From positions 41,792-105,791 of the forward strand of contig JAGXSE010000057.1 of the NCBI GenBank assembly GCA_018333865.1: a stretch of 64,000 bases of DNA. Reading direction: 5' to 3'. Each line of letters opens with the position of its first letter. The first letter of the stretch is position 1. The DNA comes from Syntrophomonadaceae bacterium. Lineage in GTDB: Bacteria > Bacillota > PH28-bin88. The translations under genes and the position numbers were made by a program. Positions 45,419 to 56,043 of the stretch are shown piece by piece. The notes beneath the pieces were generated by a model. That model was not told the origin of the DNA and searched no databases. It saw only the letters and a program-made list of their open reading frames with translations.

Positions 45419-46600
45419 TTAACTGCCGGGTTTAATACCCATATCCCGCAGGACTTCAGCCATTACATGGGCAACCAGCTCAACAGCTCTTTTAGCTTCC
45501 TCCAAAGTATTTTTGGTGCTGCCAATCTCCAGCAACAAAGCCCTTTGGTGCAGGTGTTGATTATAACGGCCGTCCTGAATGCGGACGCCTTTAGACAACC
45601 CGGGATATAGGGCTTCCAACTTTGCTGCAACTCGTTGAGCAAATTTAAGGTTTTGTCTCCAGGCCGGGTGGTTCAAACGCCTGTCGCTACCTACAATTAT
45701 GAGAACTTTTGCTGCTTTTTTGCCATTTATAGTTACGACTTCCTTCTGCCTTAATCCGGCATCCCGGTGAATATCCAGCGCGACCTGAATACCAGGGTTA
45801 GCCGAAAGAAGCTCCTTGAGGGTTTGCTCAGAGTTGGTATAAGACCGGGCCCAGTTGGGATAATCATGGATTTTTTCAGACCGGACCGTTTTTATCCCGT
45901 ACCTGCCGGATAACGTATTAGCCAGAGTTTCCGCCACTTTAACTACTCCGGCGTTCTTCCCTTCCAGTTTCTCCCTGCCCTCTGTCGGCACATAAGCTTC
46001 GGAATTGTGGGTGTTATAGATAGCTACTAAAGCAGCGCCGCTTGGTACTACCGGCGGCGGTTCCGGTTGAACAACCTCTTCCTCGGGTGGCAGTTCAACC
46101 AGCTGGCCGCTTTGGGCATCTTCACCTTGCTCATCCTCCACATACCTGGCCATTACTGGTGCAGCAGCTACCGGTACTACGTCAAGAACTGCCATTTGAG
46201 AGGCCAAAAAACTTCTGGGGTCGAATATATCCACCTGGGCAAAAGTCTTGACTGCAGACTGCAAAAAGTCTCCCGGCTGCCTTTCAACGCTGGGTACTTC
46301 CCCTGCTATGGCAACTATAGCAAAACCCTGTCGCAGAACTCCTTTCAGTGTCTCCGCGCTTACTCCTGTTAACAAGTGGACCAGGAGGCTTTCTTGTTGT
46401 TCAGATGCCGATGGTTGGCTTTCCGATCCGCCGGTTCCAGGTGAACCCCAAAAAAAGCTGGCAATCAAAAAAATTGTTGCGCCTAAAACAATGACCAGGA
46501 TTGGAATGAAGCTGTTGTTCCAAAAACGAGAAGGGCGGTAGGCCTTTCTGCCTGCCCAACGCAGTCCCGACAATAGCAGTCCCCCCTTTTGTGCTTGCAT
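45419..46600 (-). CDS. spoIIP: Stage II sporulation protein P (peptidoglycan amidase/endopeptidase)
   Basis: This 393-residue SpoIIP works with SpoIID and SpoIIM to strip septal peptidoglycan and drive forespore engulfment. A single N-terminal transmembrane helix (about residues 29-48, FIPILVIVLGATIFLIAS) and a low-complexity linker lead to the zinc-dependent catalytic domain (about 205-390). Its probable ligands are in IYNTHNSEAYVPTEG, ALDIHRDAG and LLLEIGSTKNTLEEA. It shows that the organism belongs to a spore-forming lineage. Usual neighbours gpr and rpsT: rpsT is near, gpr is not seen. Confidence 0.94.
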   Translation of the reverse strand: MQAQKGGLLLSGLRWAGRKAYRPSRFWNNSFIPILVIVLGATIFLIASFFWGSPGTGGSESQPSASEQQESLLVHLLTGVSAETLKGVLRQGFAIVAIAGEVPSVERQPGDFLQSAVKTFAQVDIFDPRSFLASQMAVLDVVPVAAAPVMARYVEDEQGEDAQSGQLVELPPEEEVVQPEPPPVVPSGAALVAIYNTHNSEAYVPTEGREKLEGKNAGVVKVAETLANTLSGRYGIKTVRSEKIHDYPNWARSYTNSEQTLKELLSANPGIQVALDIHRDAGLRQKEVVTINGKKAAKVLIIVGSDRRLNHPAWRQNLKFAQRVAAKLEALYPGLSKGVRIQDGRYNQHLHQRALLLEIGSTKNTLEEAKRAVELVAHVMAEVLRDMGIKPGS

Positions 46601-46654
46601 CCCATTTTATGCCTGTCAATACCAGGTTATGACAAGAAGATGGACAAGCCAATC

Positions 46655-46692
46655 AAAATAAAAACCAGGCTGGGCTCTAACCCGGCCTGGTT
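46655..46692 (-). terminator. Rho-independent terminator of the holin-like gene
   Basis: On the minus strand AACCAGGC...GCCTGGTT forms an 8-bp stem, extended inside by GGG/CCC, and is followed by TTTATTTTG. It is 18 bp after the gene stop. Confidence 0.85.
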
Positions 46693-46709
46693 ACGGCTGT
46701 GAAGAATTC

Positions 46710-47039
46710 TTATCTGAGCTCTGTAGGAACAAAGATATCGATTACCCCGATTACCAGAGCTGCAAGCAAGGCTCCCAGGATATTTACCGATAAAAACTGT
46801 GGCACAATAAACTGAGCCAGGTAAATAACAACTGCCGCGGTGACAAATCCGATAATACCCCGGTTCTGAGGAGATACTTTTTTCCCTAAAAGGCTCTCCG
46901 CTAAAAAACCTAATACGGCAATAACTATTGCGGCAATAAGAGCCCCAGTAAAACCTGCTACCTGGATACCTGGCAATAGCCAACCAACCAGCATCAGGAC
47001 CAGCGCAGATACTACAAAGCGAACCGCTGCACCAACCAT
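46710..47039 (-). CDS. Small four-helix membrane protein, phage-holin superfamily IV type
   Basis: This 109-residue integral membrane protein has four hydrophobic helices (about residues 5-24, 28-46, 60-80 and 87-104), matching the small family annotated as phage holin superfamily IV in clostridia. Recognisable parts are GWLLPGIQVAGFTGALIAA and ending IDIFVPTELR. No other phage gene is near, so the holin name reflects fold similarity and not a prophage. AAAGGAGGTGA lies just before the ATG. It sits between rpsT and spoIIP with its own terminator. Confidence 0.8.
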   Translation of the reverse strand: MVGAAVRFVVSALVLMLVGWLLPGIQVAGFTGALIAAIVIAVLGFLAESLLGKKVSPQNRGIIGFVTAAVVIYLAQFIVPQFLSVNILGALLAALVIGVIDIFVPTELR

Positions 47040-47158
47040 TATTTCACCTCCTTTTTCCTGTTAAACATAGGATTACCTGTTGCCAACCCTGTTATACCTG
47101 GTCTTTAGTTCCTAATCTATAGCCGGCAGGCTATGCCACAAAAGCTGTTTTTCTTGTA

Positions 47159-47187
47159 TTGCCTTTTATACCTTCCCGTGGTAATAT
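47159..47187 (+). promoter_or_regulatory. Promoter of rpsT
   Basis: TTGCCT (47159-47164), a 17-bp spacer and TAATAT (47182-47187) lie about 60 bp before the rpsT start on the plus strand. Confidence 0.5.
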
Positions 47188-47246
47188 ATATGCTGTTAAC
47201 TGTAGCAAACGGATGAAAATTCACTCTCAAAAGGAGGTGACCTTTC

Positions 47247-47498
47247 TTGGCAAATATAAAATCCGCAGAGAAAAGGGTTGAAATAAACCGCCGCAATGCC
47301 CTGCGCAATTCTGCGACTAAATCCCAGGTCAAAACGGCTATAAAAAAATTCGAAGCAAACTTAAACGAGACGAACCTAATAAATGCCGTTAAAAATATCG
47401 ATAAGGCCGTCACAAAAGGCGTACTGCATAAAAATACCGCCGCCAACAAAAAATCCAGGCTGCAAAAGAAATACAACGCCACAGCAGGCATGCAGTAG
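47247..47498 (+). CDS. rpsT: 30S ribosomal protein S20
   Basis: This 83-residue 16S rRNA-binding protein is basic and helical, starting MANIKSAEKRVEINRRNALR and ending KNTAANKKSRLQKKYNA, both diagnostic of S20. TTG start follows AAAAGGAGGTGA. It is the only housekeeping gene on the plus strand here, transcribed convergently toward holA, and has its own terminator. Confidence 0.97.
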   Translation: MANIKSAEKRVEINRRNALRNSATKSQVKTAIKKFEANLNETNLINAVKNIDKAVTKGVLHKNTAANKKSRLQKKYNATAGMQ

Positions 47499-47503
47499 AA
47501 CAG

Positions 47504-47550
47504 TTAAGTCCCAGGTATGTTGTCAAACCAGGGACTTAATTTTCTTCTTT
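47504..47550 (+). terminator. Rho-independent terminator of rpsT
   Basis: TTAAGTCCC (47504-47512) pairs with GGGACTTAA (47531-47539), and TTTTCTTCTTT follows. The T-run touches the 3' end of the converging holA gene. Confidence 0.85.
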
Positions 47551-48595
47551 ATTGTTTGTCAATAGCCAACCGCAGTAAGGCCGCTTCCAGCAGCACATGG
47601 GGCGGGCCTTTTCCGTTTTTTAGGGCCACATCCAGCCGCAGAAAATCCTGTAAAATATTTTTTAACTGGCGCTCGGAAAAGTTTCTGGCTTGAGCCGCAG
47701 CTTTTTGAGCCGCATAAGGGTGTACATGTAATATGCCAGCCAGATTTTCTGCTTTAGTGGATTTCGCAGCCAGCATTAACCGGAACTGCCGGGCCAGCAT
47801 CAAGGCAATTGGCACCGGCTGTTCTCCCAGGGTAAACATCTCCCGGAGCAGCCTGATTCCCTTACCAATCTGCTTTTCAGCAACCGCATCAATCAACTGA
47901 AAGATCCCTGCCTCCTGAGTAGCTGCAGCGATTGTCTGCACAACCTGCAGAGTAATCCGGGTTCCATCCCCCAGGTAATCGCTAATCTTGGCTATTTCTG
48001 CAGCCAGCAAGGACAAATTGTTTCCTCCGCAAATAAGCAGGTAATCCAAGGCCTGGCTGTCAAATATTTTCCCCCTGTTTGCCGCTTCCCGATTAACCCA
48101 ATCCTGCAAGGCTTTCCCTTTTAGCGGAGCAAACTCTATTGCTACACCCCTCTTTTCCACTGCCTTGTATGCTTTCCGCCGGGTATCCACCTTGCCTGAA
48201 ACCACCAGGACCAGACAAGTCCGGGGGTTTGGATCCGCAAGATATACCAAGAACCGGTCGTTTTTGGCCCCAACCTCGGCCTCCGAGGTTTCGCCCTGAG
48301 CAGGTTTAGCTTGAAAAAGGTCTGAGTTATTAACAACGACCATTTTCCGATCCCCCCAGAAGGGCATGGTGTTGGCCGCATTAACTATACTATCGGAAGA
48401 AATATCTTTCCCATCCAACAGCTCATAATTCCATTCGTCTTCCTCCGGCAGAAAAAAATTGCGCAGGGAATTCAAAGCCTGTTTAACCATGTATTGTTCT
48501 TCACCGTAAAAAAGATAGACCGGGAATATTTTTTCCGAGGTTTCCCATGGAAAAACAGGCAAACCCTTAGCTCTGGTCTGATTATTTATTACCAT
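47549..48595 (-). CDS. holA: DNA polymerase III subunit delta
   Basis: This 348-residue clamp-loader subunit opens the beta clamp during replication. It has the delta-type arrangement: an N-terminal AAA-like fold (VYLFYGEEQYMVKQALNSL, VNAANTMPFWGDRKMVVVNN), a middle part with LICGGNNLSLLAAEIAKI and a C-terminal collar domain with DVALKNGKGPPHVLLEAALLRL. The length is typical. It lies beside rpsT, as in many Firmicutes. Confidence 0.94.
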   Translation of the reverse strand: MVINNQTRAKGLPVFPWETSEKIFPVYLFYGEEQYMVKQALNSLRNFFLPEEDEWNYELLDGKDISSDSIVNAANTMPFWGDRKMVVVNNSDLFQAKPAQGETSEAEVGAKNDRFLVYLADPNPRTCLVLVVSGKVDTRRKAYKAVEKRGVAIEFAPLKGKALQDWVNREAANRGKIFDSQALDYLLICGGNNLSLLAAEIAKISDYLGDGTRITLQVVQTIAAATQEAGIFQLIDAVAEKQIGKGIRLLREMFTLGEQPVPIALMLARQFRLMLAAKSTKAENLAGILHVHPYAAQKAAAQARNFSERQLKNILQDFLRLDVALKNGKGPPHVLLEAALLRLAIDKQ

Positions 48596-48690
48596 TTCTG
48601 CACCACCTGCTTCGCCATAACAAGTTCTGTCCTGAATACCGCAGTTTAAATTTTAGGATTCTGAAGCCTAACCCAATTATCAATAATCGG

Positions 48691-49719
48691 TTATTGTCTT
48701 TTGTTTTTGGCGGCAAGCCGAATGGCTGTTTTAATAGCTTCCTGGGTGGCCATCTCATTAGCCTGACCCTTCCCGGCCAGTTCGAAACTGCTGCCGTGAG
48801 CAGGCGTAGCTACCACCAGGGGCAGGCCGGCTAAAATGGTTACCGCCCTGTTAAATCCCAACAGTTTGGCACCGATCTGGCCCTGATCGTGATACATAGC
48901 CAGAATCCCGTCTCCCTGTCCCCGGATATAGCGCAAAAAGATGGTATCAGCCGGATAAGGACCGCTGGCAGAAATTCCTCTTTGCTGAGCCAGGGACACA
49001 GCAGGGGCGATTATTTCATTTTCTTCTGTGCCAAAAAGGCCTCCGTCCCCGGCATGAGGGTTGAGAGCTGCTACCAGTATTTGGGGGGGCTTCCCGCCAT
49101 ATGAAGACATGGTTTGGACCAGAAGTTGCAGACCATTTAAGATGCTTTCCTGGTTTATGTGAAGGACAATATCTTTTAAAGCTACGTGGGATGTTACCCT
49201 GCCCAACCACAACCTGCCCATTTTATTTATCTCGCCAAATACCGCACCGGCTGGCATCTTAACCAATTGAGCCAGATAGTGCAGCTCGTCTTTAACCTCA
49301 TAGCCCCCTAAATTTAACGCTGCTTTGGTCAATGGGCCAAAGACCATCCCGTCGGCAAGGCCATCCTGCACCAGGCTAACCGCCCTGGCCAAATCCTGAC
49401 CCATTGCCCGGCCTGTTTCCACAGAGACTTGCCCAATGGCAAAATCTCCCGGAGCTAAATTGCCCTGATCCAGCATGTAAACTTTGCCGGGCTGACGGCG
49501 GGCTTCTTTCCCGTTCTCAAGGATTTCAAATTCAAATCCCCTGCCGGCAACCTCAATTCCTTGTTGAAGAACCCGCTGATCTCCAACAATAAAAAAGCAA
49601 GCCCGCTGCCGGAGTTTTTCCACTGCCAAAGCCTTGACAATCACTTCCGGGCCAATACCTGCCGCATCGCCTAAAGTGACAACCAGGACAGGACATTTTT
49701 TCTCTCTTTTTGTGCTCAC
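48691..49719 (-). CDS. pdxA: 4-hydroxythreonine-4-phosphate dehydrogenase (PdxA family)
   Basis: This 342-residue NAD-dependent dehydrogenase is of the PdxA family, which makes the aminoacetone-type precursor of pyridoxal phosphate; some members (PdxA2) instead act on four-carbon sugar acids. Motifs are VTLGDAAGIGPEV, VFGPLTKAALNLGG, TSHVALKDI, LNPHAGDGGLFGTEE and AMYHDQGQIGAK, including the metal-binding histidines. GTG at 49719 follows AGGAGG by seven bases; the ATG-type starts further upstream have no such site. No pdxJ is visible, so the pathway role (PdxA or PdxA2) is open. Confidence 0.9.
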   Translation of the reverse strand: MSTKREKKCPVLVVTLGDAAGIGPEVIVKALAVEKLRQRACFFIVGDQRVLQQGIEVAGRGFEFEILENGKEARRQPGKVYMLDQGNLAPGDFAIGQVSVETGRAMGQDLARAVSLVQDGLADGMVFGPLTKAALNLGGYEVKDELHYLAQLVKMPAGAVFGEINKMGRLWLGRVTSHVALKDIVLHINQESILNGLQLLVQTMSSYGGKPPQILVAALNPHAGDGGLFGTEENEIIAPAVSLAQQRGISASGPYPADTIFLRYIRGQGDGILAMYHDQGQIGAKLLGFNRAVTILAGLPLVVATPAHGSSFELAGKGQANEMATQEAIKTAIRLAAKNKRQ

Positions 49720-49757
49720 TTTAATTCCTCCTGCACTCATTAATCTTGGCAATGCAA

Positions 49758-50771
49758 TCAGACCGGGAAATGATTAAAACCCCTTGATTCAAGGCGGCGA
49801 CGGGCACCGGAGGGGTCGATTAATACAACTCCGTTCTCCTTTGGCAATACCCTGCCAATGGTCTGAAATGGTGTATTGGAAAGAGCAAGGGATTCCCGCA
49901 CAGCTTCCAAGTTATCTGCTGCAAAAGTAAACAGGAGTTCATAGTCCTCTCCTCCTTCCAGGACCCATCTAAATGGGTCGACACCAAGCAAGCGGGCAGC
50001 GGTTTGGGTTGCCTCTCCAATGGGTATTTGTTTAAGCTCTATTTCCATCCCTACTGCACTCTGCTCTGCGATATGGTTAACTTCGCTGGCCAGCCCATCG
50101 CTAACATCTATCATCGCTGAGACGGCTCCACTTTTCATCAGAGCCTGTCCTGCCGCCACCCTGGGTAACGGAGTTAAATGGGCCGCTATCAGCTCAGCCT
50201 CCAAGCCAGCAGTCAGCCCGCCGGGCAGAAGGCCCGCCTTTTTGGCTTTCAGCCAAGCCAGACCTGCCGCCGACGCCCCCAGCTGGCCGGTAACTCCTAC
50301 CAACTGGCCCGGACGGGCCCCGCCTCTGGTCACCGGATGCAGAGCTTCTCCGATCACAACAACATCAATGACCAGTCCCCCGGGGGAACGCACCGTATCA
50401 CCGCCAACTATACTGGCCCCATGGGAGCGAGCCATTTGAACCATACCCCGGTAAAGCTCCTCCACCTCCTGGTCTGTGGTAGAGTCAGTCGCCCCTAAGG
50501 ATACCAGCACATACCTTGGGTTTCCTCCCATGGCGGCAATATCGCTGATATTGACGGCCATGGCTTTGGTTCCCAGCTGGAAATAGTTGATCAAGGAAAG
50601 ATCAAAATGCACGCCTTCCACCAGCATATCTATCGTAACCAGCATCCTTCCGGCAGGGGGCTTAAGTACCGCCGCGTCGTCACCAATTCCGAGCTCAACC
50701 CCGGAACCGGCCAGGCCTGCGATCTGCTTGATCCGGTTAATCAACCCAAATTCTCCGCCTGCAAAAGGCAA
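49758..50771 (-). CDS. thiL: Thiamine-monophosphate kinase
   Basis: This 337-residue ATP-dependent kinase makes thiamine diphosphate. It has the PurM-like fold: GIGDDAAVLKPPAG and VTIDMLVEGVHFDL at the N-terminus, NISDIAAMGGNPRYVLVSLG, SIVGGDTVRSPGG and the ATP-site EGGEDYELLFT. The length is typical. It is followed by pdxA after 38 bp and preceded by thiD, a vitamin-cofactor group. Confidence 0.95.
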   Translation of the reverse strand: MPFAGGEFGLINRIKQIAGLAGSGVELGIGDDAAVLKPPAGRMLVTIDMLVEGVHFDLSLINYFQLGTKAMAVNISDIAAMGGNPRYVLVSLGATDSTTDQEVEELYRGMVQMARSHGASIVGGDTVRSPGGLVIDVVVIGEALHPVTRGGARPGQLVGVTGQLGASAAGLAWLKAKKAGLLPGGLTAGLEAELIAAHLTPLPRVAAGQALMKSGAVSAMIDVSDGLASEVNHIAEQSAVGMEIELKQIPIGEATQTAARLLGVDPFRWVLEGGEDYELLFTFAADNLEAVRESLALSNTPFQTIGRVLPKENGVVLIDPSGARRRLESRGFNHFPV

Positions 50772-50858
50772 GGCAATACCTCCGTTCTTGGTGTATCCTT
50801 GATCAATTTTAACTTATGAAAACCGACTGGCATCAAGCGGAACCAAAGGGATTCCTTA

Positions 50859-51692
50859 TCATCTTGAATTGCTTAACCCTGCCAGGTGATTTGTGGGTCG
50901 GTAGCCTTTTCCCACAACCGGAGCCTCAGAAATGGCGCGATCGATAAATGCCTTTGCTTTCTCCAGGGCCGGCAAGACTTCTAAACCCTTGGCCAGGTAG
51001 GCAGCAATAGCGGCCGAAAAAGTACACCCGGTTCCATGAGGGGTATGGGGGGATCTATTTCCTTTCAATTCATAGAAATCTTCCCCGTTAAAGGCCAGGT
51101 CGACAGCCTCCCCGGAAAGGTGCCCTCCTTTTACTACCACCCATGCCGGGCCTAATTGGTGCAAAAGTTTGGCCGCAAGGCGCATTTCGGGCAGGCTCTT
51201 GATCTCCCTGTTTAAAATAACCCCTGCTTCATGTAAATTGGGAGTTGCTACTTTGGCCAGGGGGAGCAACCGGTTAACCAGTGCGTTTCTGGCGCCAGGA
51301 AGCAGCAAGTGGTGGCCGCTCTTGGCAATCATCACGGGGTCGACTACCAGGTTGGGCACCTGAAATTCCGCTATCAGGTCAGCCACAGCAATGATAATTG
51401 CCTCATCCCCCAGCATGCCTGTTTTTGCCGCATGAGTGCCGATGTCGGAAAGCACCGCTCTTATTTGAGCACGGACGATATCTGGCGGCAAGAGTTGGAC
51501 TGCCTCCACTCCCAAGGTATTTTGAGCGGTAATTGCCGTTATAGCACTGGTGCCGAAAGTGCCTAAAACAGTGAACGTCTTTAAATCGGCCTGGATACCG
51601 GCCCCACCTCCGCTATCAGAGCCCGCGATGGTCATTACCTTGGGATACCATGGGTCAGGCTTTTGGTTTTCCATCACACTTGCCGCCTCCAA
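50859..51692 (-). CDS. thiD: Hydroxymethylpyrimidine/phosphomethylpyrimidine kinase
   Basis: This 277-residue ribokinase-fold enzyme phosphorylates HMP to HMP-PP for thiamine synthesis. Motifs are [20 protein letters not shown] at the N-terminus, [28 protein letters not shown] and the catalytic [18 protein letters not shown] near the end. It lies between metY and thiL. The single-domain length means no fused ThiE. Confidence 0.95.
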   Translation of the reverse strand: MEAASVMENQKPDPWYPKVMTIAGSDSGGGAGIQADLKTFTVLGTFGTSAITAITAQNTLGVEAVQLLPPDIVRAQIRAVLSDIGTHAAKTGMLGDEAIIIAVADLIAEFQVPNLVVDPVMIAKSGHHLLLPGARNALVNRLLPLAKVATPNLHEAGVILNREIKSLPEMRLAAKLLHQLGPAWVVVKGGHLSGEAVDLAFNGEDFYELKGNRSPHTPHGTGCTFSAAIAAYLAKGLEVLPALEKAKAFIDRAISEAPVVGKGYRPTNHLAGLSNSR

Positions 51693-51740
51693 ATAATCAA
51701 TTGTTACTAAAATTGTGCTCTAACCTAGTAAAAATAGTCT

Positions 51741-53268
<1,528 letters not shown>

Positions 53269-53293
53269 TTATTTATGAGCTTTTAATAAACAT

Positions 53294-53322
53294 AATATAC
53301 AGGGCATAAATACGATTGTCAA
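53294..53322 (-). promoter_or_regulatory. Promoter of the metY riboswitch transcript
   Basis: TTGACA (53317-53322), 17 bp and TATATT (53294-53299) on the minus strand, about 25 bp upstream of the S-box start. Confidence 0.8.
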
Positions 53323-53331
53323 TAACTTCTT

Positions 53332-55776
53332 TTACTGCCATCCGAAGGCCTGACGCCAAAAACCGGTGCCTTTCTCGATGCCAAGTACTGTCTCTACCTG
53401 CCAACCCCTGCCGTCACTCCAAAAGGTAATCGCGCCGTGCAAATCATTCCGGTAGACAGGGACACCCCTTTCCTGCCAGTACCTGATCACTTCCGGGGCA
53501 GGATGATCAAAGGTATTGCGTTCACCAACCTGAATTACCGCCGCTTGTGGCTTGATCACACTCAAAAAATCTTCATAGAGCCCATATTTGCTGCCATGAT
53601 GGGGCACCAGGAAAATATCGCAGTCCAGTTGATTTCCATGATTTTTATAAATAACCTCCATGGCTTCCATCTCAATATCACCAGTAAGCAAGATGGTGGT
53701 TTGCCCATAACTTAGCTTAAGCACCAGCGAGTTGTTATTAAGATCTGAACGGGTTTTGGTCAAGGGATAATCCGGGGCCAAGGCTTGAATTTCAACCCGG
53801 GGATCAAGCCAAAGCTGATCACCCATTCTGGCCACAGATGCTGGGATTTGTTTTTTTGAGAGGAAGGAAGAAAATTCCGAGTAAGCCTCAAGAAAGTACT
53901 CGGGCGGTGGTGTAACTACTAAGCTGACCGGCTTTTTTTCTATTACGGCATAAAGCCCCAGCAAGTGGTCGGCGTGAGGATGGGTGTTAATCACCATATC
54001 GAGCCGCCTAATCCCCTGCCGGACGAGATAAGGAACAATAACCCTGGCTCCAGGGTCAAACTGGGAATGCCCTTCAGCACCTCCCCCGTCTATCAGCGCC
54101 GTCCGGCCGGCGGGTGTGCGGATAAAAACAGCACTGCCCTGGCCCACATCTAAAAAGACAATTTTTAATAAATCTTTTTGAGAATATCCCCTGATCAGCG
54201 GCAATGCTCCCAGCAGGCAGACAATTAAAATCATGGCTGTCAGCCTGATCTTTTGTGAATTCTTAGCATCTTCTCCATTTTTTATGGTTCTGCCAAGCCA
54301 ATACTCTCTAAACAAAATTAACGCTGCAAAAAACAGAACTATTTCCAAGAGGCTTGGTGTTCTAACTTGAAAGACGGCTCCTGGCAAATATGAGATGATC
54401 TCAACAGCCCAAATCACAAAACTGATCACTGCCCCGCTGGCCGATGCCATCATGCCGGCAACTGGTAACAAGAAGAGCGAAAACAAGAACATCACCAAAC
54501 CCATAATGACCAGGAACCCTACCAGCGGCACAATCAAGGGGTTGGCCACCAGTGCTCCCGGAGAAACGATATTAAAATAATAGGCTGTCACTGGCAACAG
54601 GGACAGCTGAGCAGCTAAAGGAACAATTAAATACTTTCGCCAGGCAGGCAAAAAGGACAAGATATTATCCAACAGAGGATACAGGTAAACCAGACCCCAG
54701 GTAGCGATGAAAGAAAGCTGAAACCCCGAATCAAAAATGGCTTGAGGATTAAAAAGCAGAATAATAAAGGCAGCAACCCCCAAGGCGGTATAAAAATCCC
54801 GATCCCGATCCCAAAAGTAGGCAAATAAAGCCATCGAGGACATCAAGCCAGCCCGGACCACAGATGGAGTGAAATCTGCAACAGCAGCATAAAATAAAAG
54901 CACGGGCAGACCGACGAACAGCAATTTCTCTTTCGGCACCCTGAAGATGCGGGTAATCTCAAATAAAAACAGCAGCAAGAAGGCTACATGGAGGCCGGAA
55001 ACCGAGAACACATGAAAGAGTCCCAGGTCGCGGAAAACCTGCACCTGCCGGTCATCTAGCTGTTCTTGATCTCCGAACAGCACTGCCAAAAGGATGCCCC
55101 TTGCTTTTGGCGGCAAATTGTTTTCGATAGCTTCGGTTGTCCTGTTCTTGGCAGCCAGTGCTGCCCAGATCAGGGGGTTTGGAGGCCGGTAATCTATTTT
55201 TGTTACATCGTCTGGATTGAAAACCAGGATCCGGGTATATATATCCCGCCGGGACAGGTATTCGCGATAGCTGAATTCGCCGGGATTGCGATGCCCTGAT
55301 GGCAGTTGCAGCTGGCCAAACACCTGCAAGACATCTCCGTAGCGATAGCGGGTAAAGGATGCGGGGTTACCTCCCAACCGGCGGTAGGACAAAACCAATT
55401 CTACCTTCTCATCTGCCTGCCACTGCCGCTCTCCTTGTTTAATACCCTTCACCCTTAAAACATAAACCGCCCGGTCGGAATAGAACTTGGGGGACTGCAC
55501 TACGGTTCCGGTAAGTGAGAGATGAGTATTGAGATGGTTCTTTAACCCTGCCTTGGGTTCGAGTTGAGAGATATGGCCCCAAATGAGGCCAAGGGTCAAA
55601 ATGGCCAGGGCTAAGGCCCATCTGCCCCAAGGCTGCCTGAAATACCAGGCCAAACCAGCAGCCGCCAGGAGGGTTAAAGATAAAAAAAAGACAGGCAAAA
55701 GCATCAGGTTGACTAACTGCCCGATCCCCAGACCAGCTATGAATAGAATAATTGCTACGAGCAGCGGACGCGACAG
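53332..55776 (-). CDS. comEC: DNA internalization protein ComEC/Rec2, probable CTG start
   Basis: This large polytopic protein forms the channel for single-stranded DNA uptake. The ComEC competence core spans about residues 230-500 (LFHVFSVSGLHVAFLLLF, and many helices). The C-terminal metallo-beta-lactamase-like domain follows (VFLDVGQGSAVFIRTPAG, INTHPHADHLLGLYAV, LVPHHGSKYGLY). The first ATG (55704) would remove the first membrane helix. In-frame upstream codons read SRPLLVAIILFIAGLGIGQL, typical of ComEC, up to a TAA at 55777-55779. The only start-like codon there is CTG at 55776, giving 814 residues; GGGGTGG is upstream. Translation start is therefore unusual. Separated from comEA by an accessory patch. 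Confidence 0.92.
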   Translation of the reverse strand: MSRPLLVAIILFIAGLGIGQLVNLMLLPVFFLSLTLLAAAGLAWYFRQPWGRWALALAILTLGLIWGHISQLEPKAGLKNHLNTHLSLTGTVVQSPKFYSDRAVYVLRVKGIKQGERQWQADEKVELVLSYRRLGGNPASFTRYRYGDVLQVFGQLQLPSGHRNPGEFSYREYLSRRDIYTRILVFNPDDVTKIDYRPPNPLIWAALAAKNRTTEAIENNLPPKARGILLAVLFGDQEQLDDRQVQVFRDLGLFHVFSVSGLHVAFLLLFLFEITRIFRVPKEKLLFVGLPVLLFYAAVADFTPSVVRAGLMSSMALFAYFWDRDRDFYTALGVAAFIILLFNPQAIFDSGFQLSFIATWGLVYLYPLLDNILSFLPAWRKYLIVPLAAQLSLLPVTAYYFNIVSPGALVANPLIVPLVGFLVIMGLVMFLFSLFLLPVAGMMASASGAVISFVIWAVEIISYLPGAVFQVRTPSLLEIVLFFAALILFREYWLGRTIKNGEDAKNSQKIRLTAMILIVCLLGALPLIRGYSQKDLLKIVFLDVGQGSAVFIRTPAGRTALIDGGGAEGHSQFDPGARVIVPYLVRQGIRRLDMVINTHPHADHLLGLYAVIEKKPVSLVVTPPPEYFLEAYSEFSSFLSKKQIPASVARMGDQLWLDPRVEIQALAPDYPLTKTRSDLNNNSLVLKLSYGQTTILLTGDIEMEAMEVIYKNHGNQLDCDIFLVPHHGSKYGLYEDFLSVIKPQAAVIQVGERNTFDHPAPEVIRYWQERGVPVYRNDLHGAITFWSDGRGWQVETVLGIEKGTGFWRQAFGWQ

Positions 55777-55791
55777 TTAAACCACCCCGGT

Positions 55792-55811
55792 CTGCCGGAA
55801 ATTACCGGCAG
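55792..55811. other. Perfect hairpin just upstream of comEC
   Basis: CTGCCGG-AAATTA-CCGGCAG forms a perfect 7-bp stem with a 6-nt loop, ending 15 bp before the proposed comEC start. It has no T-run. It may affect comEC translation or be the edge of a repeat. Confidence 0.5.
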
Positions 55812-56043
55812 TCTTTAGCCATAGAGTTATTCTCCGGAAACAGCCGCTATCCCTTTTCGCAAGAAAGTTTATCCTTTCTTGTTGATTATTGCCGGGGCAG
55901 AAGTTCTGTGTATATTCGTTCAGTTTTGAGCATAATTCTTTCATGAAAAATAACTAATGAAGTACTACATCCAGTTGGAAGGAAATTGTTGCCTGTTGCA
56001 GAAGATATTTATTATTATACCGGCAACCCCGAATCGAGGAGTG

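Noticed and set aside
46710..47039. Prophage holin
   Set aside because: No lysin, structural or integrase genes are near; the holin-like name rests on small four-helix architecture only.
48679..48694. CAATAA/TTATTG hairpin as pdxA terminator
   Set aside because: It overlaps the stop codon, is short and AT-rich, and no T-run follows.
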